DNA of 64,000 nucleotides, taken from Botryosphaeria dothidea. Lineage: Eukaryota; Ascomycota; Dothideomycetes; Botryosphaeriales; Botryosphaeriaceae. The stretch lies in contig WWBZ02000040.1 of the NCBI GenBank assembly GCA_011503125.2, positions 930,001 through 994,000 of the forward strand. The letters are read 5' to 3'. A model generated the notes under the pieces. It saw only the letters and a list, made by a program, of their open reading frames with translations, was not told where the DNA came from and did not search any database. Position numbers and translations under genes: made by a program. Of this stretch, positions 44,085 to 56,153 are shown in pieces. Numbering within the stretch: the first letter of the stretch is position 1; each line of letters begins with the position of its first letter.

Positions 44085-45226
44085 GATTGCAGAGTGGAAT
44101 GGCGTGGAATTGAAAACTCCGTTGTGTAGCACCAAGGCCGAAAGCCACAGATATTTAAGGTGCAGACGGAGCTTGGAGCTGAAGCTACCCCACCAGCCCA
44201 GGCCTGACGTCGACACTGCGCAGATCGGTACCTTCACCCAACTAGCAGCGGCGCTAAGACTAGAACGGTGCTGGTTTCTGTCTGGAACATGCGCTGTCAG
44301 GATATAGGCGTCGGAGGTGAGTACAATATGGGAATTCGTGGCACACAATAGGCGCGTTTCCTGTTGACTAAACGCGGTTGGGGGACTTGTCAGCACGCGC
44401 ATGGTCTGCCCTCGTTGGATAAGCGTGCCAAGCGGGCTGCATCATTATTCCTCTGCCACGCGAGGAAGTTCACCCTTTGGGGTTTATCGTGTTGCATACA
44501 GATGGCAGAGCAATTGAAGCAGTCATCCAGAGGCGAGTGTTCAGATAATTGATGAAATTCATATCCTTGACGGCGGCTTCGAGTCTCCATAAGCGGAGAC
44601 GGTGCTGTTGCGCGAGGGCGATTACTATTCTTCTAGCGCGGCGGGAGCAGTGAGCAGGCGGAAGGCGCGGGCTGCGTGGAGGGGCTCGCGTAGCAGCCTC
44701 GATGACATTTGTCTTCAGGCCCCAACGCGAGAGAAAGGCCGTCAAAGAGTCATGATCGGAGTGCATTTCTCGAACGGGGGCGAATGCAGGTTGATTGACA
44801 TGTAGCCAGGCGAGACACAACATCAGCATCACACGCTGTTGACAGGCGACGTGGGGATGCGGTGGTGACGTCACCGAACTCAGCTGGGCAGTGAAGTGGT
44901 TGAGCCTGAAGGAGTAATGCGGAGATGAGGCAGAGCGGAGATAAGGTCGAGGTAGTGAGGAGGCTGACGCTGACGGCCGGCCGCGGGGGCGGAGACGATC
45001 GGGGGCGGAGCGGAAGGGACGAGTCGCCGCATCCGAGCCATGACGTAAGCGCAAAGACGCGCCCGGCGGAACGCGAGGCGCGTTTTCTCTCTCCACCCTC
45101 CCACTCTTGCACCTCCATCTCGGCTCACGAGTCAGCTCCGAGATAGCCCAATCACCATGGCCTCCGAAAATGTTGCCCGCACACCTCCTGCAGCTTTCAG
45201 ACTCCCTGCGATCCGTCGTCCTGGCC
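44085..45226. promoter_or_regulatory. Divergent promoter region, alcohol dehydrogenase and nucleoside hydrolase
   Basis: About 1.1 kb with no supported gene; long open frames here lack motifs. It separates two divergent start codons. A GC-rich half lies nearer the hydrolase gene. Confidence 0.45.
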
Positions 45227-46413
45227 ATGGATAGCTTCCTCTCGCCTCGTCGCCTGCTCCGCCTGGCGCTCACATCTCTGCCCTTGATCTCGCCAGCTGT
45301 CGCCAAGAAGAACCTGATCGTCGACACCGACCTGTTCTCTGATGTCGACGATGCCGGCGGCCTTCTCCTCGCTGCGACCTCTCCCGACGTGAATCTTCTC
45401 GCCGTCAACGTGAATTACCCCTCCTCTTACTCTGTTCTGGCCGCCTCAGCCATTGTCGCCCATTACGGCCATGCCGACCTCCCAATTGGCATCGTGAGAC
45501 CCCTGACCAACGACTCTTTTTTCGATGACTTCTACTGGGAGCTGGGCGAATATGCTAGCAAGGTAGCACATGGATGGTCCGACGGTTCGTTGCTATGGGG
45601 TGAAGCCGACAATGCTTGGGATCCCGTTACTCTCTACAGGAAAATCCTCGCCGGGCAGGAGGATGGCAGCGTGACCATTGCCTCCATTGGCTTCTTCGAC
45701 AATGTAGGTGGAGGTGGATGTCGCCGGAAGCAGGACGACTTACTGACCGTTCTATACAGCTCTCAGCACTTTTGAACTCAACCGCGGATACCTACTCCAA
45801 CAGCTCTGGGAGGAATCTCGTCTCGAACAAAGTTTCTGAGCTTATCATCATGGGAGGCGGCTACCCCTCAGGCTACGAATACAACTTCTGGGTAATTCCG
45901 ACCCGTGTCCGGGGCATGCGGATCCTTGGCTGACAGGAAGTCTGAATAGGGTTCGAATAGCTCGCTGACGGCCCATGTGGTGAACAACTGGCCGGGAAGG
46001 ATCACCTTTTCAGGTAAGCGACCGTCGCCACGGTCAGCTCCTTATATGCATTGCTGACGATGCCACATGCAGGCAGCGAACTGGGTGGGAACGTGACTTC
46101 CGGCGCGCCGTTGACTGTCCAGGGCCCCGAGAATGACCCCGTAGCTGCGGCCTATCGCTGGTACACGGGCTACAACAAATCGCGATTCAGCTGGGATCCT
46201 CTTACGGTTCTATATGCTTGTCAGGGGCTTGGGAACCTGTTCGAATATGGGAACGATCTCGGATATAATTACGTGCATCCGAACGGGAGCAACGCCTGGG
46301 TTTATGACGAGACGGTCACGGACCAGCATTGGCTGCAATTGAAGGTGGACAACGAGACGGCAGCCCAGGAGCTGGACCGCCTCTTCCTGGAGGGTGCCGC
46401 GTCGGCGGCTTAG
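45227..46413 (+). CDS. Secreted inosine-uridine-type nucleoside hydrolase
   Basis: Exons 45227-45703, 45760-45891, 45950-46013 and 46073-46413 join in phase to 337 aa. The N-terminus is a signal peptide (RRLLRLALTSLPLISPAVA). It is followed at residues 33-42 by DTDLFSDVDD, the Asp cluster that binds Ca and the ribose in nucleoside hydrolases. Family members hydrolyse the N-glycosidic bond of nucleosides to base and ribose. Secretion suggests scavenging of extracellular nucleosides, by inference. I chose the ATG at 45227 because it gives a compact signal peptide; an in-frame ATG at 45167 would add 20 residues. Several N-glycosylation sites (NST, NSS, NVT) support export. Confidence 0.88.
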
Positions 46414-47657
46414 TTAAGAGTGGCCTGTCAACCATCAAGGTAATCACATCTATCCACCCATCCAGTCGGGTCCGTTTCAGCTGCATTGCAGGGACCGAGC
46501 ACATGGCGACATGGCGTCAACACGTCAGACCGCGCTCAGCGCATGTAAATCCCGCCCGCGAAGCTTCCGCCGTGCCTGTGGTTTCCGGGATCTGCTCTCC
46601 GAGCTAACCGGCAGTTAGCGGTGGTTCCCTGCGCCGCCCGCACAACGCCTGCCCGGTAGCAAGCGGGCCTTTCCGCACTCGGTCGGCCTTTTGAGAAATC
46701 CGAACCACCGGCTTCTCCATTTACAACAATGATTGACCACCCTCAGCCCCATTAAAAAAAGCTTGTTGTTGCCATCGGCTTCGCCAACAAGCAGCGCAGT
46801 CCGAGGCCGAAGATACTACTATCTCCGCGTTTTCTGGGCAATGTGGCCTGTTCGCCCATTGCTGTAGCTTTCGCATCTCACCGATCTCGTCAAAGTATCG
46901 TCTATCCTACGATTGGGAGCTGCAATCGCCCCCAATGGCACCGTCAGTAATATACAAGGTGAGGATTGGCTGGCTTCTCGACTCATGGCGATCGAGCGGA
47001 ATGAGTTTGTCCCATCTCCGAGCTGTAGTCTTGAGTTTGATGGCTTTCTGGAATTGGTCTGGATCAAAAGGCGAAGGCGTGCCGGCGCTCGTCCGTGTTC
47101 GAACGAACATAGCCGGTCTAGATATCTTGTTCCATCTGCGACGCCTTCCGTACCATCGGCCGAGACGCGTTGTTGATGCCAAGTTGGGGGCCTTCATTCG
47201 CTCACGTTAGAGCGGAGGTGCGCACGGCACCAAAAGTCCGAACGCCGCCCCCCGGCCAGACTAGTCCCGGAGGTCTGGCCATCCCATGCACGGCCTCTCC
47301 CTTAGAGAAAAAGATGCGATATCTTAGCCGTTGGCATCCCGTTTATGACTAACCTGCGGCTTCTTTTTCCTCCGAGTGGAACTTGGCTGCCTTCGGACGA
47401 GGAGGGTGCTTCCGGATCTCTGGGAACCTCCGTGCCTCGACAAGGGTTATGTGTACTACCACCAGGTATTTCTACACTTCCATTCACCTTCTTCTTCTTT
47501 TCTCACCACTGTTACACCTTCTTACTCTCAGCCTCATCGGCTTAGCCTCACTGGCTTGATCTAATATTCTCTTCCTCCTACACTTAATCCCAGAGCACAT
47601 CCTACTGCTTCTCTCCCACAGCACACCGCTGCCTCTTGAAGGCAGCCCCTCCTCAAC
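46414..47657. promoter_or_regulatory. Upstream region of the ABC transporter gene
   Basis: No supported gene. The last 250 bp are CT-rich with CTTCTTCTTTTC and CACTTAATCCCAG tracts, as in promoters of highly expressed fungal genes. Confidence 0.45.
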
Positions 47658-50600
47658 ATGGTCCGCCCCCAACCCCACTCGGTGGGATCTTTCCCTGCTG
47701 GTATTGGCGAGGAGATTGTCCGCACACTGTCAGGAGAATCGCGACGGGAGCGCGAAATGCGAGACATTGACGACGACTCAAGAAGCGAGCACTTCGGCTC
47801 AGAAGACGCCGACGAGAAATCCATGGAGAAGGGCCAGGAAGACCACCACAAGTGGCATATGCAACAGGATGTCGAAGAAATCAGGCAGCGCGACGAAGCG
47901 GATGGAGGAAAGCAGAGGAAGCTGGGCGTGACCTGGCAGAACCTGACGGTCAAGGGCATCAGCAGCGACGCTTCCTTCAACGAGAACGTCCTCTCTCAGT
48001 TCAACCCTTTCGGCAAGAACGACAAGGATGTTCCCATGAAGACCATCATCGACAACTCTCACGGCTGCGTCAAGCCTGGCGAAATGCTACTCGTGCTTGG
48101 CCGACCCGGAGCTGGATGCACATCGCTGCTTAGCATGTTGTCCAACCGCCGCCTCGGATATGCTGAAATCTCTGGAGATGTCAAGTTTGGAAGCATGAAT
48201 CATCAAGAAGCAAAGCAGTACCGCGGCCAGATCGTCATGAACACTGAGGAGGAAATCTTCTTCCCCACGCTGACGGTCGGCCAAACAATTGATTTCGCGA
48301 CTCGAATGAAGGTTCCCTTTCACCTGCCGCCCGAGGTCAAGACTGCCGAAGAGTATGCTCAAGCCAACAAAGACTTCCTCCTCAAGTCTATGGGTATCTC
48401 TCATACCAACGAGACCAAGGTCGGAAACGAATTCGTCCGCGGTGTTTCCGGAGGTGAGAGAAAGCGTGTGTCCATCATCGAGGTTCTGGCCACTCGCGGA
48501 AGTGTCTACTGTTGGGACAACTCTACGCGTGGTCTTGATGCCAGCACTGCCCTGGAATGGACCAAGGCAATGCGTGCCATGACTGACATTCTTGGACTGA
48601 CCACCATCGTCACGTTGTACCAAGCTGGCAACGGGATCTATAACCTCTTCGACAAGGTTCTTATTCTGGACGAGGGAAAGCAAATCTACTATGGCCCCCG
48701 GAAGCAAGCTGTTCCTTTCATGGAGGAGCTTGGCTTCGTTTGCGATCCTTCCGCCAACCAGGGAGATTTCCTTACCGGTGTGACCGTTCCCACTGAGCGT
48801 CAGATTGCCCCAGGATTCGAGAGCAAATTCCCGCGCAATGCCAACGAGGTCCTCGCTGCCTACGATCGTTCGCCTATCAAGCCAAAGATGATTGCCGAGT
48901 ACAACTACCCCGAGACCGAGGAGGCGAAGAGGAATACCGCAGACTTTATCGAGATGACGCAGAGAGACAAGCACAAGAGTCTTTCTAAAAAATCGCCGTT
49001 GACGTCTAGCTTCCTTGCGCAGACCAAGGCTTGCATCGTTCGCCAGTATCAGATCCTGTGGGGTGACAAGGCCACTTTCATCCTGAAGCAAGTCTCGACT
49101 TTCGTCCAGGCCCTCATCGCCGGTTCCCTCTTCTACGACGCTTCCGCCACATCCGCCGGTTTGTTTACCAAGGGCGGTGCTCTGTTCTTCGCTCTGCTGT
49201 TCAACTCTCTGCTCGCCATGTCGGAAGTCACGGACTCTTTCAGCGGTAGGCCCGTCTTGGCCAAGCATCGCTCATTCGCCCTTTACCACCCGGCCGCATT
49301 CTGTATCGCACAAATCGCCGCCGACATCCCGGTACTGCTGTTCCAGATTTCGCATTTCGGTATTGTGCTCTACTTCATGGTGGGATTGAAGACCACAGCT
49401 GGTGCATTTTTCACCTTCTGGATTATCAACTTTGCCGTGACCATGGCCATGACTGCCTTGTTCCGTCTCGTTGGTGCGGCATTCCCCAACTTCGATGCTG
49501 CATCAAAGGTCTCCGGCTTCCTCGTCTCTGCGCTTATCATGTACACCGGTTACATGATCATCAAGCCTAACATGCACCCGTGGTTCGTTTGGATTTTCTG
49601 GATTGACCCGCTCGCATACGGTTTCGAAGCCTTGCTTGCAAACGAGTTCCATGGCCAGATTATCCCCTGCGTTGGCGTTAATATCATTCCCAGCGGACCC
49701 GGTTACGGTAACGGATTGGGTGGTCAGGCTTGCGCTGGTGTGGGTGGTGCTGAGGTTGGCGCCACCAGCGTCACTGGCGATGAGTATCTCGCCTCCCTGT
49801 CTTACAGCCACAGCCACGTCTGGCGCAATTTCGGCATTACCTGGGCATGGTGGGTCCTGTTCGCCGGTCTTACCATTTACTTCACCACGAGGTGGAAACA
49901 AATGGGCGAGGGTGGTCGCAGCCTTCTCATCCCGCGTGAGCAACAACACATGGTCAAGCATCTCGTGCAAAATGATGAAGAGGCTCAGACTACTGAAAAG
50001 CCTCGTGGCCAGTCGACTTCTGACAATTCGGATGAAACCCTCAACAACCAGCTTATCCGCAACACCAGTGTCTTCACCTGGAAGAACCTGACCTACACCG
50101 TCAAAACTCCCTCCGGTGATCGTGTTCTTCTCGACAACGTCCAGGGTTACGTCAAGCCTGGCATGTTGGGTGCGCTCATGGGTTCTTCTGGTGCCGGAAA
50201 GACTACCTTGCTCGATGTCCTCGCTCAACGCAAGACCGATGGTACGATTCACGGTTCTATCATGGTCGATGGTCGCCCTCTCCCGGTCTCTTTCCAGCGC
50301 TCTGCCGGTTATGTCGAGCAGCTCGATGTTCACGAATCTCTCGCCACCGTCCGCGAAGCCCTTGAGTTCTCTGCGCTCCTCCGCCAGTCCCGTGAAACCC
50401 CTCGCGAGGAGAAGCTCAAGTACGTTGATACCATCATCGACCTTTTGGAACTCCACGACATCGAACATACTCTCATCGGTCGCCCCGGTGCCGGTCTGTC
50501 TGTCGAACAGCGCAAGCGTCTCACCATCGGCGTCGAACTCGTCTCCAAGCCCAGTATCCTGATCTTCCTTGACGAGCCGACCTCTGGTCTCGATGGTCAA

Positions 50601-52067
50601 GCCGCCTACAACACGGTCCGTTTCTTGCGCAAGCTCGCTGAGGTCGGCCAGGCCGTCCTGGTCACCATCCACCAGCCATCCGCCCAGCTGTTCGCCCAAT
50701 TCGATACTCTCCTGCTTCTGGCCAAGGGTGGCAAGACCGTTTACTTCGGCGAAATTGGCGACAACGCTGATACCATCAAGGAATACTTCGGCCGTTACGG
50801 CGCCCCTTGCCCGCGCGATGCCAACCCTGCTGAGCATATGATTGATGTCGTTTCTGGCTCCCTCTCTCAAGGACGTGACTGGAACAAGATCTGGCTCGAG
50901 TCTCCAGAGCACAAAAAGATGACTGAGGAACTGGATGCTATGATTGCCGAGGCCGCCTCCAAGCCTCCGGGAACTGTCGACGATGGTCATGAGTTTGCGG
51001 CCCCCATTTGGGAACAGACAAAGCTTGTCACGCACCGGATGAACCTGTCTCTTTACCGCAACACCGACTACGTCAACAACAAGTTAATGCTTCACGTTGG
51101 TTCGGCGCTTTTCAACGGCTTCTCGTTCTGGATGATTGGGAATACCGTTGGTGATCTGCAGCTCAAGCTCTTCGCCGTCTTCAACTTCATCTTCGTCGCG
51201 CCCGGTGTCATCGCCCAGCTGCAGCCGCTGTTCATCGACCGTCGCGACATCTACGAGACGAGAGAGAAGAAGAGCAAGATGTATCACTGGTCGCCTTTCG
51301 TCACCGGTCTCATCGTCTCCGAAATTCCTTACTTGATCATTTGCGCCGTCCTGTACTTCGTCTGCTTCTACTACACGGCGGGCTTCCCAGGTGCAGCCAA
51401 GTACGCCGGCAGCACGTTCTTCGTCATGGTAAGTCGCACAAAACGCTCGATTGATACCACGAACTGACGCAGACACAGTTGATCTACGAGTTCGTCTACA
51501 CGGGCATCGGCCAAATGATCGCCGCCTACGCCCCCAACGCCGTCTTCGCCGCCCTCGCCAACCCCATCGTCCTCGGAACCCTCGTCTCCTTCTGTGGTGT
51601 CCTGGTGCCATACAGCCAGATCCAGGAGTTCTGGCGCTACTGGTACGCTACCATCTCCCAACCCCGCTCTCACAAAAACTAACAGCAACAGGATGTACTA
51701 CCTCAACCCATTCAACTACCTGATGGGCTCTCTCCTCGTCTTCACGACCTGGACCGCCGACGTCACCTGCTCCGAGCACGAGTTCGCCATCTTCGACCCG
51801 CCCGCCAATCAGACGTGTGCCGAGTACCTGACCCCCTACCAGCAGGGCATGGGCGCGGCGTCGAACCTCATCAACCCGACCGCCACGGCGGGCTGCCGCG
51901 TGTGCCAGTACAAGTCCGGCTCGGACTACCTCAACACGATCAACCTCAAGGAGTACTACTACGGATGGCGCGACGCGGCGATCGTGGTGATTTTCGCGAT
52001 CAGCAGTTATGCGCTGGTGTATCTGATGATGAAGCTGAGGACGAAGCAGACGAAGAAGGCGGAGTAA
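47658..52067 (+). CDS. PDR-type ABC-G multidrug transporter
   Basis: Exons 47658-51428, 51479-51642 and 51692-52067 join in phase to 1436 aa, the normal full size. The layout is NBD-TMD-NBD-TMD, reverse to most ABC exporters. NBD1 has the PDR-type Walker [10 protein letters not shown] near residue 148 and signature VSGGERKR near 263. NBD2 has GSSGAGKTT near 841 and the degenerate signature LSVEQRKR near 947. Each TMD has about six helices, and the second ends in a Cys-containing external loop before the last helix. Such pumps export azoles, plant defence compounds and other hydrophobic substances at the plasma membrane. Third positions favour C and many codons are of the highly expressed type. 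The long first exon has no intron; the last two introns are 50 and 49 nt. Confidence 0.95.
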
Positions 52068-53719
52068 GTGTGCGGGGATACCCTGAGGTTGGGGCGATGT
52101 TGGTTTCGTGTCTCTTGGGCTGCTCTCTGCTTTTTCTTCACTTCATGGAGATAATATAGATTGGTTGGGATTTTCGATTTTTATGATCTGGGGAAGGTTT
52201 TTTGAACTTCTTTCCCTGTACAGAGAGAGAGAGGGAGAGACATACGATGGCCGAAGGAGCGGTCTTGTTTTGCTGGGCAACCAAACAAAAACTATAGAGA
52301 TCTTGAGAGATTTTAGTCAATGAGTAGTCGCACTAAGCATATTGTCACGAATAATAGACGAAGATTATTTGTTGTTTGCAGATGATGATTATCTTGCTTT
52401 GAGTTGGTGATGCGGCCTTTGTTCATCTTTTTTTCCTATCGCGGAAGCACTATGCTTAAGCGGCGCGAGTCGTGGGGTCGGATTGCCGCGGAAAAACCGG
52501 GAGGACTCAACAACACGGAATCGGTTCCGTGAGCTTGTTGGAAGAAGATGCATGACGATGTGTCGGCTGCATCATTCCTTGCTCCTGCTGGTGGTTGCCT
52601 GGCGAACGCGCAACCGCTATCTGACGACCTCCACGCCTCAAACTCTAAAAAGGAAGAAAAAAAGAAATCCGAAACGCTCAACCAAACGCCGTGAGAACTC
52701 TCTCTGCACGTCACCCCTCTCCTGACTTTTCCAACGTCCACCCTTGCCCCGCCCGCCAGCACACCCACCCGCACACACACGGCGCCGAACTTCGCCGATT
52801 CGTTCCGCCTGTTCCGCCTCGCTCCGCCGCCCCGAAGGCGCACTCTGATACGAGAAAGCTTTTCTTTTCTCGCCCAGCCCAGGGTCAAGACCACGACTGA
52901 ACGGCCGAGGCCGGTCGCCCTTTTACGAGGCCGAAGAGCGAAGGCCAGCGGTGGAGAACGGGCTTCTGCAATCAGGGCACGCCACGGACGTATCCGCGTC
53001 CGGTAACGTCCGATCGAATTGGGGGTACGTACACCGCTTGGAGGCGTGTCATGTCCGTTTTTCCTGGAGTTAGAGACGGGGTTAAGGTTGTTCTTGCTTT
53101 TCTGCGTTCTAGAAGCTCGGGGCAAGGATTGGGGGAAGGGTTGAGGGGCAGGCGGGCGCAGCCGAAAGTTACCGGCGTGAGCCGCTGGATTCCTGGCGGG
53201 AACGACACGTGGGGTGCGTATGTGGGAGTGCTTGCCGGATACAGCGAGACTTGCGGAGGGGTTTAATGTAAGTCATCTCTCATCATCTCCTCCCTACTGT
53301 TTTTCTATCTTATCCTGTCGGAGACGGTGAGGGACTGCGCGATGCAGCAATGGAAGATGCTGAACTGATCACCGAATGAAACGCTACGCATGCTTTGGAT
53401 TTCGATCTTCTATGTCGTGCAATCTGGGAACTATGGGAGATTCTAGTCCAAAGTGCTCGGAGGAATGCATGATATTTTGCCCATGCGGATAGGAATTTCG
53501 GTCCAACTGGCAGGCAGTTCATTAATCCCTTCACGGCAAAAACGGACATCAAGATGATTGCGCATTACTGATCATTGCGCAAAAGCTAAACATTTCCCCC
53601 CGCAGTAAGTCGGCACAGCCCTCTCTCCGCGTCACTGCGTCATTTTGAAGTGATTCCGTTGCCCTGCGGCCAGGACCGCCCCTCCCTTGCTATTTTGTTT
53701 TCCTATCACCAATGTTTGG
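52068..53719. other. Convergent intergenic stretch
   Basis: No gene supported between the transporter and the esterase stop codons. A short GA-rich repeat lies at about 52223-52241. The remainder shows no coding pattern that survives phase checks. Confidence 0.45.
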
Positions 53720-56153
53720 CTACCCTGACGCTCTGATCTCCGGCAGCGCCGGCCGTCCGGCCTTTGTGATAGCATCCTTGTATGCGTTCTGATCCCAGAG
53801 TCAGCTCTCTTTTTGCTCGTACGAAGGGACAAATTGCGTCAGTTGCAGCAAAAGGGGTACGGCGCGGCACTAGAGATAAGGGAAACGTGCCGGTGGGACA
53901 GGTGCAGCACTTACATAGCCATCCAGCCGCATGTTGTCCGGAATCATGCCGGGCGTGGTGGAGCCTTGGTCCTCGAAGTTGAAGATGGAGGCGCGGCTGG
54001 GGTTGTACGGGCTCCAGTGCGAGGCGTTGCGGACTGCAGGGAGAGAATGTCAGGCGCAGAACCGCTCACTAGGATGGTGGGGGTTCACTTGCTTCCGTGG
54101 AAGTTCGGGTCCAGCCAGTAGGCGAATGAGATCCACCTGTGACAACAGTTAAACGTTACTCGGCCAGGAGCCAGGCATGAGAGCACTCACATCCCCTGAA
54201 CCAGCGCCGCCACCCTCCGATCCCCGTCCGTCGCATCCGCGAATCCGTACACATCGCCAAACACATACGCCAGCTCCGCCGCGTGCAGCACGCCTGTCCT
54301 GACTTTCACCGCGTCGGGCAATTCCGGCGGGAAGCCGTAGTAACTCTCGTTGAACACGCTGAGCGGGGGCCGCTGGGTCCAGCGGTAGCCCCAGGTCCTT
54401 TGCGGACGGGGGTAGTTTGGGGAGTCGGCGCCGGAGCTGTGGCGGCCGAGGAGGACGCGGCGTGGGATATGCTGGACGGCGTCGCCGAGGAGAGCCTCGC
54501 CGATGTAGTACGAGTCTGGGGCGGTCGGATCGGCGTTGTAGCCGCGGCCGTTTTCGGCAGCCGTGTGGTTGTAGTAGGTGGAGACGACGGGGGCGGCGAG
54601 GGCGAGGTTGGTGGTGTTGAGGTTTTCTTTTGTGAGGTGTGAGTTGAGTAGTTCACTTACGTCGGTACGCGGATGGGGAGGGGGAGAACAGAGAGCCCAT
54701 GAAATTCCAGGAGGACGGTCTCAGGGCGTCGATGAAATGAAAAGAGTTTGGGGCTACTCACTCGCAACAACTTGCGTGAGGTACGTCTCGTTCGTAGCCG
54801 TACCGGTGGGAACGAGCCCGTAGATACTGCCCTCATTCAAGGTATCTCCAACAATCTGAACAGCTCGTCAGCACTCTTCTCACTCCCATCAACCAGCACA
54901 CCTCCGTCCATCATCCCTTCCCTTCCCAACAAGGAACCATCACTCACCATCGGAATCTGCGCGACCTTCTCATCCCAGTAATACGGCCCACCAACCCAGC
55001 TTAAAGCAAACATCCAATTAGCACTCTCCGTTCCTCACGCCGCGGAAAAAAGGCTCAACTCACTCCCCATCAACGCCAAACCCCACCGGCAACTGCACAT
55101 ACTCATCCAACGCCTCAAACAGGGGCGAATCCGGCTGGAACCACACCTGCGTCTAAAAAGCGATCCATCAAATGTCAGCTCTCTTCGTCTTCTTTTCCTC
55201 TCGATGTCAAGAATCGGCTTTCTCACCAGCCTCTCGGCACCCACGCCCCTCAAGCACGCCAGCACGCGCGCATCGCTCGCCGCGCTCCCCTCGCGCGCCG
55301 CCGGACACCCAAACGCCCGCAAGCTCGCCTGCAAGTACGTGTCCCCCGCACTCGGCTCCAGCCCCTTCAGCGCCAGGCTCGCCGGCGCCCCGGACTCGAG
55401 GATCGCGCCGGCGAAGGGGCGGTCCGCGGGCGCGTCCCGCGCCGCGTAGCGCGCCTGCATCCACGCGTCGAAGGAGCCAGCCGACTGGCCGAAGATGACG
55501 ACGCGGCGCGGGTCGCCGCCGAAGGCGGCGATGTTGGCGTGTAGCCATTGCAGAGCCGCGCGCTGGTCCTTGAGGCCGGCGTTGAGGAGGCGGGCGCGGG
55601 CGAAGAGGCGGGAGGGGAGGAAGGCGAGGGCGCCGGTGCGGTAGTTGAGGGTGCAGGTGAGGATGGGGGTGGAGGTGTTGCGGAGGGCGTGGGCGGCGAG
55701 GTTGGGGGCGGCGAAGAGGCGGGCTTGGCTGCCGATGTTGGCGCCGCCGTAGATGAAGACTAGGACGGGGAGGAGCGGTGGCGGCTTGTGCGGGTGGGTG
55801 GGGGTGCGGGTGGTGGGGCGGAAGATGTTGAGCGTGAGGCAGTCTTCGGAGAGGCCGTTGGGGTGGCTGAGGGAGGGGTTTTGCAGGCACCCGGGCCCGT
55901 AGCTGGTTGCGTTGACTACATTGCGTGGGGAGCCGGAGGTGTAGGGGGCGGGTGCGGCGAAGCGGAGAGGGCCGATGGGAGGGGCGGCGTAGGGGATGCC
56001 GAGGAATTGGTCGATGTCTGGGAGAGTGGTGTTGGGATAGTATATGCCTTGAGGGGTGAGGACAGCGGGAGGATTGGGAAATTGGCAGAGGGCTGGCGGG
56101 GCAAGGATGAGCAAGAGATGGGATACGAGGAGTGTGATCTGAGAGCTGAACAT
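53720..56153 (-). CDS. Secreted type-B carboxylesterase, eight exons
   Basis: Exons 56153-55227, 55152-55064, 54999-54948, 54855-54762, 54626-54191, 54136-54093, 54033-53915 and 53788-53720 join in phase to 609 aa. A signal peptide (LLVSHLLLILAPPALC) precedes FLGIPYAAPPIGPLRF and SEDCLTLNIFRP, classic type-B esterase blocks. The nucleophile is in GQSAGS near residue 223, and the catalytic His is in VLHAAELAYVFG, preceded by NEGSIYG. The intron after exon 6 fits only if it starts with GCAAGT, the consensus GC-AG donor. The fourth intron (135 nt) is the least certain join. These enzymes hydrolyse carboxylic esters outside the cell. It could act on esters made by a Baeyer-Villiger enzyme, but secretion and distance argue against a direct link. 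Confidence 0.88.

Noticed and set aside
44470..45408. 312-aa minus-strand frame between the alcohol dehydrogenase and nucleoside hydrolase
   Set aside because: Overlaps the supported hydrolase exon and shows no domain.
48087..49268. 393-aa and 510-aa minus-strand frames under the ABC transporter
   Set aside because: Shadows of the highly biased codon use in the sense strand.
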